A stretch of 64,000 nt of DNA from Marinactinospora thermotolerans DSM 45154 (GTDB taxonomy: Bacteria; Actinomycetota; Actinomycetes; Streptosporangiales; Streptosporangiaceae): contig NZ_FUWS01000011.1 of the NCBI RefSeq assembly GCF_900167435.1, positions 62,001 through 126,000 of the forward strand, read 5' to 3'. Both the position numbers and the translations under genes were made by a program. Shown here piece after piece: positions 26,236 through 37,403 of the stretch. The notes under the pieces were generated by a model. It made no database searches, was not told the DNA's origin, and saw only the letters and a list, made by a program, of their open reading frames with translations. Numbering within the stretch: the stretch's first letter is position 1; each line of letters opens with the position of its first letter.

Positions 26236-26267
26236 GGGGGCGGTCGCGTGCCGGCGCGGCCGCCCCC
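26236..26267 (+). terminator. terminator after lysS
   Basis: GGGGGCGGTCGCG (26236-26248) pairs completely with CGCGGCCGCCCCC (26255-26267), allowing one G-U, around a six-base loop. It starts 8 bases after the stop codon. Confidence 0.8.
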
Positions 26268-26877
26268 GTCCATTACCCGCTGTGGTCCTGGCCACGTTTT
26301 GTCGCTGGCCAGCGGCGGCCAATATGGAAACCGCTGGCCAATGGGTCTGTCCCGACAGTCACTTTGAGAATACTCTTTGAATCCCCGGCGCACTGTTTAC
26401 CGCTGTTGGGACGAAGAATATTTTCGCAGGTCAGCCCGCGTGTCGTAGGTTCTCTCGATGACCTGCCGTGACCCGGAAGAACCGTTTAGTCGCCCTGTGT
26501 AACCAAAAGGACCTTGACGCTCGCTGCTCATCCGCTTAGCGTTTCGAAGCGAGCGGAGAATTCCGCGTGTCTGTCGTAGCGGATCCAATAGACGGTGAGC
26601 AGGGATGGCTGACATCGGCTTCGGCGGTTTCCAGCATCCCTTGCCGGGCGCGCCCGCGCACGACCTGTCCGTCCCAGGTCGTCGTGATCGGCTCCCCGGG
26701 TCCTCGCCGCGCCGGCGCACCCGTTTCTGTGCCAGGGAAACGAGAGTGCCGGTGGCGGGCTGTGGACGCGGGCCGGTTGTCGAGCGTGTCCGTCGGGAGG
26801 TCTCGGCCTCGGCTTGTCCGGGGTCCCTGCGGCGACGAGTTGTTGTTCCGCACTCACCACGGATGAGGGAGGACGGA
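26268..26877. other. 610-base intergenic region with TGGCCA repeats
   Basis: No gene is supported; an open frame continues to the left of the next gene but its predicted product is Arg/Pro-rich and looks non-coding. The palindrome TGGCCA occurs at 26289-26294, 26306-26311 and 26335-26340, the middle one within the 12-base palindrome CGCTGGCCAGCG (26303-26314). The part 26340-26540 is lower in GC than usual. Confidence 0.5.
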
Positions 26878-27192
26878 GTGGAACAGGCCACACTCGTACG
26901 TCACGTCGCCAAGGAGCCGAGCGTCTCGCAGCTTCGGGAGGGGATCGTCACCCCGCCCGCGCCGCGCGAGCCCGGTATCACCCCGGCCGGGAGTCAGCTT
27001 CCGGGACTGAGCGAGGACGAGATCCAGCTCTTGGCCGAGATCGCCACCGGAGTCACCACCGACGTCGCCGCCCGCCGGCTCGAACTGAGCGCTCGCACCC
27101 TGCGGCGCCGTCTGCGCTCGATCTGCGACCGTCTAGGGGTCAACACGCCGATCGAGGCCGTCGTGTGGGCGGCTCGTCGCCAACTCATCTGA
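26878..27192 (+). CDS. small LuxR-type helix-turn-helix regulator
   Basis: 104 residues from GTG 26878, placed by GGGAGG five bases upstream. The last 60 residues are a GerE/LuxR-type helix-turn-helix: LSEDEIQLLAEIATGVTTD, VAARRLELSARTLRRRLRS and CDRLGVNTPIEAVVWAARR. There is no receiver or ligand domain, only about 45 unstructured N-terminal residues. It should be a cytoplasmic DNA-binding regulator; its target is unknown. The unusually long upstream region, with its repeats, may be its own control region. It is followed by the argA-like gene 68 bases later. Confidence 0.8.
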   Translation: MEQATLVRHVAKEPSVSQLREGIVTPPAPREPGITPAGSQLPGLSEDEIQLLAEIATGVTTDVAARRLELSARTLRRRLRSICDRLGVNTPIEAVVWAARRQLI

Positions 27193-27260
27193 GCAGCCCG
27201 GGCCTGATCGTCCCAGGACCGGCCGGCCATAGGGGGACCGGCCGGTAATCTGGGCCGATC

Positions 27261-27791
27261 ATGTCCGTCGAACACGTGACCATCCGCCGTGCGCGGACCA
27301 GCGACGTCATCCACATCCGTCGTCTCGTCGACGAGTTCAGTGGGGAGGGGCGCGTCCTGTCCAAGAGCACGGTCAACCTCTACGAGGACATCCAGGAATT
27401 CCGGGTGGCCGAGGCCGACAACGGTGCCCAGCGCACCGTTGTCGGCTGTGGTGCCCTCCACGTTCTGTGGGAGGACCTCGCCGAGGTACGCACGGTCGCG
27501 GTGGACCCGGTGGCCCAAGGACACGGAGTGGGCCACCGGATCGTCGCCGAACTCCTGAGCACGGCCCGCGAGCTGGGGGTGCGCAGGGTCTTCTGCCTGA
27601 CCTTCGAGACCCGGTTCTTCGGCCGGCACGGGTTCCGGCCGATCCAGGGCACACCGGTCTCCCCGCGCGTCTACGAGGAGCTTCTGCGCTCCTACGACGA
27701 GGGGGTCGCCGAGTTCCTGGACCTGGAGCGGGTCAAACCGAACACGCTGGGCAACACGCGCATGCTGTTGTCCCTGGACGAGGGGGCCTGA
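27261..27791 (+). CDS. amino-acid N-acetyltransferase (short ArgA-like GNAT)
   Basis: 176 residues, ATG start. The GNAT acetyl-CoA loop V-D-P-V-A-Q-G-H-G-V-G-H-R-I-V (about 78-92), the opening VTIRRARTSDVIHIRRLVDEF and the later CLTFETRFFGRHGF match short actinobacterial amino-acid N-acetyltransferases thought to make N-acetylglutamate for arginine synthesis. It has no amino-acid kinase domain, unlike E. coli ArgA. The true substrate should be tested. Its stop is 24 bases from the end of the convergent fusion gene. Confidence 0.85.
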   Translation: MSVEHVTIRRARTSDVIHIRRLVDEFSGEGRVLSKSTVNLYEDIQEFRVAEADNGAQRTVVGCGALHVLWEDLAEVRTVAVDPVAQGHGVGHRIVAELLSTARELGVRRVFCLTFETRFFGRHGFRPIQGTPVSPRVYEELLRSYDEGVAEFLDLERVKPNTLGNTRMLLSLDEGA

Positions 27792-27815
27792 CCCGACACG
27801 GGACAAGCCCCCTCG

Positions 27816-30800
27816 TCACAACAGACGGAGCTGGCGGTCCTTCGGCCGTCGCCGGGTCGCGGTCTCCTCGTCCACCGGCATCGTCAGCCGGGACGGAATC
27901 GCCTCCAGGAACGAGGACGCGGCGTTCTCGACACGAGACCCCCGGCGGGTCCGCCGGCGGGCCCGGGAAAGGTAGAGGCGCCGTCTGGCCCGCGTGAGGC
28001 CCACGAAGAACAGCCGGCGTTCCTCCGCGTCGTCGTCACGCTCCGCCCCGGGGAAGCGCAAGGGCAACAGCCCCTCCTCGCAGCCGACGAGGAAGACCAC
28101 GGGGTACTCCAGTCCCTTGGCCGCGTGCAGGGTCAGCAGCGACACCCGGTCGGCGCGCGGATCCAGGGCGTCGACCTCGGCGCCCAGGGACAACTCCGCG
28201 AGGAAGCCCTCCAGGTCGTCGCCGCATCGCCGGGCCAGGGGCGCCAGGAGCTCCCCCGCGGTGCGGACGGACGTGGTCAGACCCGTGTCACCGTGGTGCC
28301 GATCGCACAGTGCGGCGACCGCGTTGCGCACGCGCTCCTCGACACCCGCACCGGCGACCCGCGCCAGCTCTCCGGCGACCATGCGCACCGCCGGACGCGC
28401 CGTCAACCGGTCGTGGGAACGCTTCTGGAACGGCACCCCGGCGTTGTCGAACGCGGCGGCGAGCGCCTCGCTCTGGGCGTCGGTGCGGTAGAGCACGCAG
28501 AAGTCACCGAAGGACAGCCCCTCCTCCCCGTCCTCCCCCACGCGCCCGCTGTCCAGCGAGTGCAGGGAGGTGCCGCCCAGCAGGCGGTCGATCGCCCGCG
28601 CGACGAACGACGCCTCGGCGCGTTCGTCCGCGGCGACGTGGATCCCGATCCGCGGCGGATCGGAGAAGTCCCCGACGGCCCGCAGCTCGCGGCCCGGCAC
28701 CAGGGAGGCCGGCGCGATCGCCTGCACGGCGGCGTCCACGATCGTCGCGTTGGACCGGTAGTTGCGTGAGAGGCGGACGGTCCGCGCGGCCGGGAAGTCC
28801 TCGGTGAAACGCAGGAAGAAACCCACGTCGGCGCCACGGAACCCATAGATGGCCTGGTCGGGATCGCCGATCGCGGTGATGTCCCCGTCAGGGGCGGTGA
28901 GCAGGCGCAGCAGCCTGTACTGCGCGGCGTCGACGTCCTGGTACTCGTCCACGCCGATCCACCGCCAGCGGCGCCGGTAGCGCTCGACGAGCCCGTTGTC
29001 CGCCTCGAGCAGGCGGACCGGCAGGGCGAGCAGGTCGGTGAAGTCCACGAGGTCCTGTTCGCGGAGCCGCCGCTCGTAGGCGCCCGCCTCGCCCTCGTCG
29101 GCCGCCGCGGTGGCTCCTCGCGCCGTCGCCTCGTCACGGGCCTCCAGGAGGCGACGGGCCGAGGCCGGGGAGCCGGTCACCTCGGTGGCGACCTCCAGCC
29201 TCCGGGCGTCGTCGGCGACCTGGAAACGGGCGGACAGGCCGACGCGCTCGTACTGCTCGCGCAGGATGAGCGCGCCCAGGCCGTGGAAGGTCGTCACGGT
29301 CATCGACCGCGCCCGCGCTCCCACCAGGTCCGTCAACCGCTCGCGCAGCTCCTCCGCGGATCTCCGGGTGAAGGTGATCGCCAGGCACTGTTCGGCCGCC
29401 AAAGCGCCCTCGGTGACCAGATGGGCGATCCGGTGCGTGAGGGTGCGGGTCTTGCCGGTGCCGGGCCCCGCGATGATGAGCAGGGGACCGGGAGGGCTTC
29501 CGGCGGCCGCGCGCTGCTCCGGATCGAGGCCGGTGAGCAGGTTCGAGGAACGCAAGGGGGGCTCGTCGCCTTCCGCGGGAAAGAGCGCGGGCTCCCCCTC
29601 GTCGGTCCCGTCGTGGGCGAGCGGGTCCGCGTCGTCCTTGCCGGAGGGCCACGGCTCGGAGAACAGGTCGGCCGTGGTGTCGGAGAGGGGAGCGTCGGCA
29701 CGCGCCGCCCCGGGGCCGTCGCGCCGGGTGGTGGGGCGCGGCCGCGTCCTCCCCTTCTTCGCGTCACCGGCGCGCCGTGCCTCCTTGGGGACGATCTCGT
29801 GCTCCTCGAACAGGGCGGGGGCGTTCGCCGAAGCGGTCAGCTCCTCGGGCCGGAACATCCGGATGACGCCGTACTCGCCGTCGTAACCGGCGTCCCGGAT
29901 GACCTCGCCGCGCCGCAACCGGCCGATCGCCTCGCCCAGCAGTTCGCCGCCGACCCGGGTCACCTCGTCCAGGGGAACGGATTGCAGGATGCTCAGCTCG
30001 GGGCCGATCTCACCCACGAGCCGGGCCACCTCGCCGAGCACCCGCTTGCTCTTCGGACCGACGCCGACGATCTCGCTGACGATCTCGGGCAGGGGGACCA
30101 GGTTGGTGAATCCCGCGGCGCCCGGAACCTGATATCCCACGGGGCGGTCGGCGAGTTCGTGGACACGGTGGAAAACGCCCACGGTCAACGGCCGGCCGCA
30201 CACGGGACAGCGGCCTCCGTGCTCACGGGTGAGTTCCGGTTCGAACCGAATGCCGCACTTGCGATGCCCGTCGAGGTGGTACTTGCCCTCTTCCGGAAAG
30301 AACTCGACCGTTCCCCGGAAGCCCTCGCCGGTTTCCAGCGACCTTCGGATGGCGTAGTAGTCCAGGTCGGTGTCGAAGCGGGTCGCCTCGCGAGCCAGCA
30401 TCGGGGGTGAATGCGCGTCGGAATTGCTCACGAGGGTGTAGGAGTCGAGAGAAGACACCATCCAGTTCATCGCCGGGTCGCTGGAAAGTCCGGTCTCCAC
30501 GGCGAAGACGTGCTCGGCCAGATCCACGTAACAGTCGGCGATCGCGTCGAAACCCGATTTGGATCCCAGCGCCGCGAACCACGGGGTCCACACGTGGGCG
30601 GGCACCAGATAGGAGCCAGGGTCGCTGGAAAGCGTGATCTCCAGCAGATCGCGTGAATCGAGGCCGAGGATGGGGCGTCCGTCGGAAGCGAGATTGCCGA
30701 TCTTCGCCAAATCGGCCGTGATCGCCTCGGCAGCCGTCATGCTCGGGGCGTAGAGCAAATGGTGGACCTTGCGGGTGCGCTCGTCCCGCTTGTAGATGGT

Positions 30801-31085
30801 CGAGATCTCCACCGACAGCATGAAGCGAGGGAGGCGGCTACTGGCGGGAGGGAGGGTTCGGGCGATCTGTCGCTCGATTTCGGGCTTCAGCCGGAACAGG
30901 CCCGGCTCGGCCGGGACGAGTTTGGTGTGCAGCTCCTCGCGCCAGGCAGGGTGAGTGAAATCACCCGTACCGACCACGTCAATGCCCTTGCGGGCGGCCC
31001 ACCAGGCGAGGTGTTCAAGGTCGCAATCCTTACTGCAAGCCCGCGAGTACTTGGAGTGAATATGTAGATCTGCGTGGAACTCCAC
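27816..31085 (-). CDS. EndoQ-type PHP endonuclease fused to a UvrD-family helicase
   Basis: 1,089 residues from GTG 31085, with GGGAGG eight bases upstream. Residues 1-420 follow endonuclease Q: FHADLHIHSKYSRACS (PHP metal ligands H8, H10), VVGTGDFTHPAW (D42, H45), LVPAHVWTPWFAALGS, SNSDAHSPP (D223, H225), and a zinc site (C277, C293, C296, H306 in GVFHRVHELADR). EndoQ cuts 5' of uracil, hypoxanthine and AP sites. After a disordered linker (430-515), residues 520-1089 are a superfamily 1A helicase: AGPGTGKT (539-546), VDEYQD (712-717), GDPDQAIYGFRGA (740-752), LTLHAAKGLE and VGLTRARRRLYLSR. The two activities in one chain imply coupled nicking and unwinding of deaminated DNA; the coupling is inference. 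Confidence 0.9.
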   Translation of the reverse strand: MEFHADLHIHSKYSRACSKDCDLEHLAWWAARKGIDVVGTGDFTHPAWREELHTKLVPAEPGLFRLKPEIERQIARTLPPASSRLPRFMLSVEISTIYKRDERTRKVHHLLYAPSMTAAEAITADLAKIGNLASDGRPILGLDSRDLLEITLSSDPGSYLVPAHVWTPWFAALGSKSGFDAIADCYVDLAEHVFAVETGLSSDPAMNWMVSSLDSYTLVSNSDAHSPPMLAREATRFDTDLDYYAIRRSLETGEGFRGTVEFFPEEGKYHLDGHRKCGIRFEPELTREHGGRCPVCGRPLTVGVFHRVHELADRPVGYQVPGAAGFTNLVPLPEIVSEIVGVGPKSKRVLGEVARLVGEIGPELSILQSVPLDEVTRVGGELLGEAIGRLRRGEVIRDAGYDGEYGVIRMFRPEELTASANAPALFEEHEIVPKEARRAGDAKKGRTRPRPTTRRDGPGAARADAPLSDTTADLFSEPWPSGKDDADPLAHDGTDEGEPALFPAEGDEPPLRSSNLLTGLDPEQRAAAGSPPGPLLIIAGPGTGKTRTLTHRIAHLVTEGALAAEQCLAITFTRRSAEELRERLTDLVGARARSMTVTTFHGLGALILREQYERVGLSARFQVADDARRLEVATEVTGSPASARRLLEARDEATARGATAAADEGEAGAYERRLREQDLVDFTDLLALPVRLLEADNGLVERYRRRWRWIGVDEYQDVDAAQYRLLRLLTAPDGDITAIGDPDQAIYGFRGADVGFFLRFTEDFPAARTVRLSRNYRSNATIVDAAVQAIAPASLVPGRELRAVGDFSDPPRIGIHVAADERAEASFVARAIDRLLGGTSLHSLDSGRVGEDGEEGLSFGDFCVLYRTDAQSEALAAAFDNAGVPFQKRSHDRLTARPAVRMVAGELARVAGAGVEERVRNAVAALCDRHHGDTGLTTSVRTAGELLAPLARRCGDDLEGFLAELSLGAEVDALDPRADRVSLLTLHAAKGLEYPVVFLVGCEEGLLPLRFPGAERDDDAEERRLFFVGLTRARRRLYLSRARRRTRRGSRVENAASSFLEAIPSRLTMPVDEETATRRRPKDRQLRLL

Positions 31086-31656
31086 GATCAGGCCCTCCCA
31101 ATGCCCTCGATGTCGGACTCGCGGGCGCATACGCGATCCTCGCGTGGATGCCCGTTCCTTCCCGCTACGATGCCACGATCCCATGACCGGCCTGGCACGA
31201 CCGCCAATGAGGGGCAGGCGAGAGCCGGTCCCGAGGGGCGCTCTGTGCAAAGTGCCCAAGAACCGGCCGGGTTCTGGTTCATCCCGCACATGGCGCGGGC
31301 CTGGGTGATCCAGTTCGATATTGCTGGATCCCTCTGTCTTCACGGAGGAAGGTTTCTCTTCGCCGAGAGGGGCCCGGTCCCTCATTATCGTCCGCCGGTC
31401 TTCGCGGATCCCTTGTCTTTAAGGGCTTCCGGCAAGTGGGACATACCGGTCCGCTAAGGGGGAGTGGGTTAACCCGGGAGGGGTAAAGGGGATCCGGCGC
31501 CCTCGGTGGACGGAACCGGATCACATGGTGTCTATGATGTCGAGGGCGTGTTAGTGGGGGGCGGGAGAGACCGGCTTGACGCGCGCGTAAGCTGGCCAGT
31601 ACCCCCAGACGGGTAATTACTGCATAAAGTCACAACAAGGAAGGGGCCTGCGTTCG
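31086..31656. other. 571-base divergent intergenic region with inverted repeats
   Basis: No gene is supported. It must hold the promoter of the leftward fusion gene and of the rightward small membrane protein. Structures seen: GATCCAG-N10-CTGGATC (31307-31330), the nearby AGAACC/GGTTCT pair, and the palindrome GGGTTAACCC (31467-31476). TATGAT at 31533-31538 could be a rightward -10. No SOS box is present. Confidence 0.5.
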
Positions 31657-31932
31657 ATGTGGGACGTATTGTCGGCGCTGCTCCCCCCTGCTGTTGTCGC
31701 GACGGTCTTCTGCACGTTCATCTATCGGCTGCTCCGTAAGGAGATGGCGCCAAGAACGTCGGATGGGCGGCTCGTCGGTTCTCCCGGCACCGCGTCGAGT
31801 ACCGAGCCCGCGGCCGCCGATTCGGTGGCGCCGGTGGATACCGATGCCGTTACCGCCGAAGGCGGGGCAAAGGACGGGCAGGACTCCACGCCGGAAGTCA
31901 CCGGTGCGGAGCGTGGCTCGACCGATCGCTAA
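31657..31932 (+). CDS. small single-pass membrane protein upstream of lsr2
   Basis: 91 residues, ATG start with AAGGAAGG upstream. One N-terminal membrane helix (residues 5-25, LSALLPPAVVATVFCTFIYRLL) followed by a disordered, acidic, Ala/Thr/Ser-rich cytoplasmic or exported tail. Nothing catalytic is seen. I do not recognise the family from sequence alone, but such single-helix proteins are common in actinomycetes. Confidence 0.65.
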   Translation: MWDVLSALLPPAVVATVFCTFIYRLLRKEMAPRTSDGRLVGSPGTASSTEPAAADSVAPVDTDAVTAEGGAKDGQDSTPEVTGAERGSTDR

Positions 31933-32076
31933 CTGGCAACGTTAGGGAATGGGGCGCGTCCCCAGCGTTATCGGTCCCGGCCGTCAGGCCGGGGCCGTAT
32001 CGAGCCTTGGGGCCGAAAAACCGAGAGACGGCACCGGACCGGCATAGCGGGATGGCGACTTTCGCCGCGCCGAGAA

Positions 32077-32104
32077 TTGTCTTTCCCGTTCTATCCGGTA
32101 TAGC
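32077..32104 (+). promoter_or_regulatory. possible lsr2 promoter
   Basis: TTGTCT and TATAGC are separated by 16 bases, in a stretch that is AT-rich for this genome and 49 bases before the lsr2 start. A modest match to a housekeeping promoter. Confidence 0.35.
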
Positions 32105-32152
32105 TTTATATTCAAGTGCTCATCGCACTGCTCTGCTGAAAGGTCTGTATCC

Positions 32153-32491
32153 ATGGCGCAAAAGGTTCAGGTACTTCTCGTCGACGACCTCGACGGCGGC
32201 GAGGCGGAGGAGACCGTCTCCTTCGCCGTCGACGGCTCGTCCTATGAGATCGACCTCAGCGGCAAGAACGCGGCCAAGCTGCGCGACGCGCTCGCTCCGT
32301 TCGTCGAGGCTGCCCGCAAGGCGCCGGCGAAGAGCGGTCGGAGCAGCCGTCGCCAGCAGCGCAACGCCCCCAGCCGTGAGCGCAGCGCCGAGATCCGGGC
32401 GTGGGCCAAGGCTGCGGGCAAGCAGGTCAACGAGCGTGGCCGCATCCCGGCCTCGATCGTCGCCGAGTACGACGCCGCCCAGCAGCGCTAG
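32153..32491 (+). CDS. lsr2: nucleoid-associated protein Lsr2
   Basis: 112 residues, ATG start. N-terminal dimerisation domain (VQVLLVDDLDGGEAEETVSFAVDG, EIDLSGKNAAKLRDALAPFV) and C-terminal DNA-binding domain with the AT-hook-like R-G-R-I-P (about residue 97). Lsr2 coats AT-rich DNA and silences horizontally acquired genes, the actinobacterial counterpart of H-NS. Full-length and intact. Likely targets within this window include the AT-rich spacer at 4340-4503. Confidence 0.97.
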   Translation: MAQKVQVLLVDDLDGGEAEETVSFAVDGSSYEIDLSGKNAAKLRDALAPFVEAARKAPAKSGRSSRRQQRNAPSRERSAEIRAWAKAAGKQVNERGRIPASIVAEYDAAQQR

Positions 32492-32931
32492 GAGCGCTAG
32501 GCTCGTCTTCCTGCCGCGCCCGACCCGGCGCGAATGCGGTCTGCCGCGCACCCGGTAATCGGTTCTCGATCACCGACGGGACTTGTTCGCTGAGAGCAAA
32601 TTCCGGCACGAACGCCCATCACGGCCCGTGCGTCCCCACCTGTTCGGGGGCCGCGGGCCGTTCGCTTGCGGCGTACTTGGAACATCGAAGGCCCGATTGG
32701 TAGTTGGATGAGGGTGAACGCCCTATCGTCGGGGAAAGTCTCTTGCACGGCCCGTGTGTGGACGGGACGTGTGGGATGTGCTCGCCGGGGCGCCGGCAAA
32801 ACCGGTGGCGCGGTGGAGACGGGTGCGGGAGCGCCCTCCAGGGGGACTTTCTCCTTGAAGGGCCGATATGCGGAAAAGTGAGGGTCGGAACTTCCGTCCC
32901 TGCCTGACCGCTCTGTGAGGAGCGACGAGAC
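32492..32931. other. 440-base leader and promoter region of clpC
   Basis: No gene is supported. A ClgR-like site lies at 32660-32673, followed by TTGGAA (32677-32682) and TAGTTG (32701-32706), spaced 18 bases, a plausible promoter. The remaining 230 bases to the clpC start would be an untranslated leader; no riboswitch core is seen there. Confidence 0.45.
32660..32673 (+). promoter_or_regulatory. ClgR-like activator site
   Basis: GTTCGCTTGCGGCG fits the Streptomyces ClgR consensus GTTCGCYNNNNGCG. ClgR activates clp protease genes, and this lies just upstream of a plausible clpC promoter. A 14-base match with loose positions, so a moderate call. Confidence 0.5.
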
Positions 32932-35439
<2,508 letters not shown>

Positions 35440-35462
35440 GGTCCCGTCCGCTTCGGGTGACG

Positions 35463-35489
35463 AAGGGGTGGCCGTAATGGCCACCCCTT
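35463..35489 (+). terminator. terminator after clpC
   Basis: AAGGGGTGGCC (35463-35473) and GGCCACCCCTT (35479-35489) pair perfectly around GTAAT, followed by TCCC. It starts 24 bases past the stop. Confidence 0.85.
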
Positions 35490-35541
35490 TCCCGTGTCCA
35501 CGAGCCGGTGCCCGCCGGCATCGGCCGGTAGTGTCCGGACC

Positions 35542-36453
35542 GTGACGAATCCAGCAGACCCCCCATCCGGCCCGGCCGGCGGCCCTGAGGGTCCGCGCGT
35601 TCCCGGGCCGCACCCTCCCGGTGTGCCCGGGCCGGGACCTCTGCCCGGGCCGGGCGTGCCCGCCCCCGGCCCGTATCCACCCGGTTTCCCCCACCCACCG
35701 CACGGGTCCGCGGCGTGGCCGCCCGGACCTCCTCCGCAGGCTCCCGGCGGCCCGTATCCGCAGGGGCCCGGAGGCGCCCATCCGCACGGTCCGTATCCGC
35801 CGGGGGCTCCCCCCGGCTTCCGCCCGCCGACTCCGCCCCGACGCGGCCCGCGAGCGCTGTGGTGGGTGCTGGGGGCCGCGGCGCTTGTCGTCGTGCTCCT
35901 GGTCGGCGCCGGCGCGACCGTCCTCCTCCTGGGCGGAGGAGCGTCGGGCCCCCACCCGGGCCTGGCCGAGGGGCGAAGCGAGGCCGGTGACATCGACGGC
36001 GTGCAGACATTCGACGGCCTGTCGATGAACCACGTCACCGGGACGGTCGACTACCCGCAGAATCCGCCCGTGGGCGGCGACCACGCGGCGGTCTGGCTCA
36101 ACTGCGGTGTCTACGCGGAGGAGGTGCCGGCGGAGAACGCCGTCCACTCCCTGGAACACGGTGTCGTCTGGATCACCTACGACCCAACCATCGACGACGG
36201 GCAGGTCGACCTGCTCACCGGGCTGTACCGGCCGGGAAGCTACCTTCTGGTCAGCCCGGTCCCCGGTCTGCCGGCGCCCGTGGTGGCCTCGGCCTGGGGA
36301 AAGCAGCTGGGGGTGGACGACGCCGGCGACCCGCGTCTCCAGGAGTTCATCGCCCGCTACGAGCAGGGACCGCAGACACCGGAGCCCGGCGCCCCCTGTT
36401 CGGAGGGGATGGGCGAGCCCAGCGTCGGCGAGGCCGGCAGCATCGGGGTGTGA
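35542..36453 (+). CDS. membrane-anchored DUF3105 protein with Pro/Gly-rich N-terminus
   Basis: 303 residues from GTG 35542. Residues 1-110 are Pro/Gly/His-rich and disordered. One membrane helix follows (about 113-135). The external part is a DUF3105 domain: DGVQTFDGLSMNHVTGTVDY, PPVGGDHAAVWLNCGVY, ENAVHSLEHGVVWITY, VSPVPGLPAPVVASAWG and YEQGPQTPEPGAPC. The conserved His residues (GGDHA, SLEHG) suggest metal binding. Function unknown. The N-terminal repeats are Pro-x-Gly turns, as often found in actinobacterial envelope proteins. Confidence 0.85.
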   Translation: MTNPADPPSGPAGGPEGPRVPGPHPPGVPGPGPLPGPGVPAPGPYPPGFPHPPHGSAAWPPGPPPQAPGGPYPQGPGGAHPHGPYPPGAPPGFRPPTPPRRGPRALWWVLGAAALVVVLLVGAGATVLLLGGGASGPHPGLAEGRSEAGDIDGVQTFDGLSMNHVTGTVDYPQNPPVGGDHAAVWLNCGVYAEEVPAENAVHSLEHGVVWITYDPTIDDGQVDLLTGLYRPGSYLLVSPVPGLPAPVVASAWGKQLGVDDAGDPRLQEFIARYEQGPQTPEPGAPCSEGMGEPSVGEAGSIGV

Positions 36454-36462
36454 CCCCGTCGC

Positions 36463-37338
36463 TCACCCGGGCAGAGCGTAGGTGCCGTCCTCCAGGGGGT
36501 CGACCAGACCGTCGGCGACGAGCGCGTCCAGCGCTCGCTCGCGCTGCACGCTCTTGTCCCAGACCGCGTCGAGCGCCTCCTTGGCCACCGGGCCGGGGGC
36601 CTCGCGCAGCACCGCGAGGAGCCGGCCCCGGACCTGGCGGTCCGTTCCGGCGTAGGTCTGTCCGCGCCGGGGCGGGCCGTCGTGCGGGGGGCGGCCGGCG
36701 AGGACCCAGGAGCACCGGTCCAGGATGGGGCAGTCGGCGCACTTGGGGGAGCGGGCCGTGCACACGAGCGCGCCCAGCTCCATCACGGCCACGCCCCAGC
36801 GCGCGGCCACGGCTGGCGCGTCCGGCAGCAGGGACTCCGCCAACCTCACCTCGGCCTTGGTCTGGGTTTTCGGAGGGTACTCAATTCCGGTCTCCGCCCG
36901 CGCGAGCACCCGGCGCACGTTGGTGTCGAGGATCGCGTGGCGCTGCCCGAACGCGAAGCTCGCGACCGCCGCGGCGGTGTAGGGGCCGACCCCGGGAAGG
37001 GCCAGCAGGTCGGAGTGGGAGTCGGGCACCCGCCCGTCGTGCCGTTCCACGATCGCCCGGGCGCAGGCGTGCAGGTTGAGCGCGCGACGGGGGTAGCCGA
37101 GCCGGTTCCACATGCGTACGGCCTCGCCCGCGGGTTCCGCGGCGAGGTCGGCCGGTCGAGGCCAGCGCTCCACCCACGCCTCCCAGGCGGGCAGCACCCG
37201 CACCACGGGCGTCTGCTGGAGCATGATCTCGCTGATCAGGATCTCCCACGGGGTGGCCTCGGGACGTCGCCACGGAAGGTCGCGAGCGTTGGCCTCGTAC
37301 CATGCGAGAACCGCTGTGCTGTAAGGGTTTTCGTTCAT
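36463..37338 (-). CDS. mutY: A/G-specific adenine DNA glycosylase
   Basis: 291 residues, ATG 37338. Catalytic Glu in EIMLQQTPV, helix-hairpin-helix LPGVGPYTAAAV, catalytic Asp in ILDTNVRR, and the iron-sulfur cluster C-x6-C-x2-C-x5-C (CTARSPKCADCPILDRC) are intact. MutY removes adenine mispaired with 8-oxoguanine. The C-terminal NUDIX-like lesion-sensing domain of E. coli MutY is mostly absent, as in many actinobacteria. Convergent with the DUF3105 gene; ten bases separate the stops. Confidence 0.95.
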   Translation of the reverse strand: MNENPYSTAVLAWYEANARDLPWRRPEATPWEILISEIMLQQTPVVRVLPAWEAWVERWPRPADLAAEPAGEAVRMWNRLGYPRRALNLHACARAIVERHDGRVPDSHSDLLALPGVGPYTAAAVASFAFGQRHAILDTNVRRVLARAETGIEYPPKTQTKAEVRLAESLLPDAPAVAARWGVAVMELGALVCTARSPKCADCPILDRCSWVLAGRPPHDGPPRRGQTYAGTDRQVRGRLLAVLREAPGPVAKEALDAVWDKSVQRERALDALVADGLVDPLEDGTYALPG

Positions 37339-37403
37339 GCGTAATCAGTTGCCCAACGGCGGGTTGAGTAGGTGCAAAGTCGGAAAGCCGGGATACTACG
37401 CCC

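Noticed and set aside
26605-26877. Upstream extension of the HTH gene to an ATG at 26605
   Set aside because: The extra 91 residues are Arg/Pro-rich with no coding look, while GTG 26878 has a strong ribosome site.
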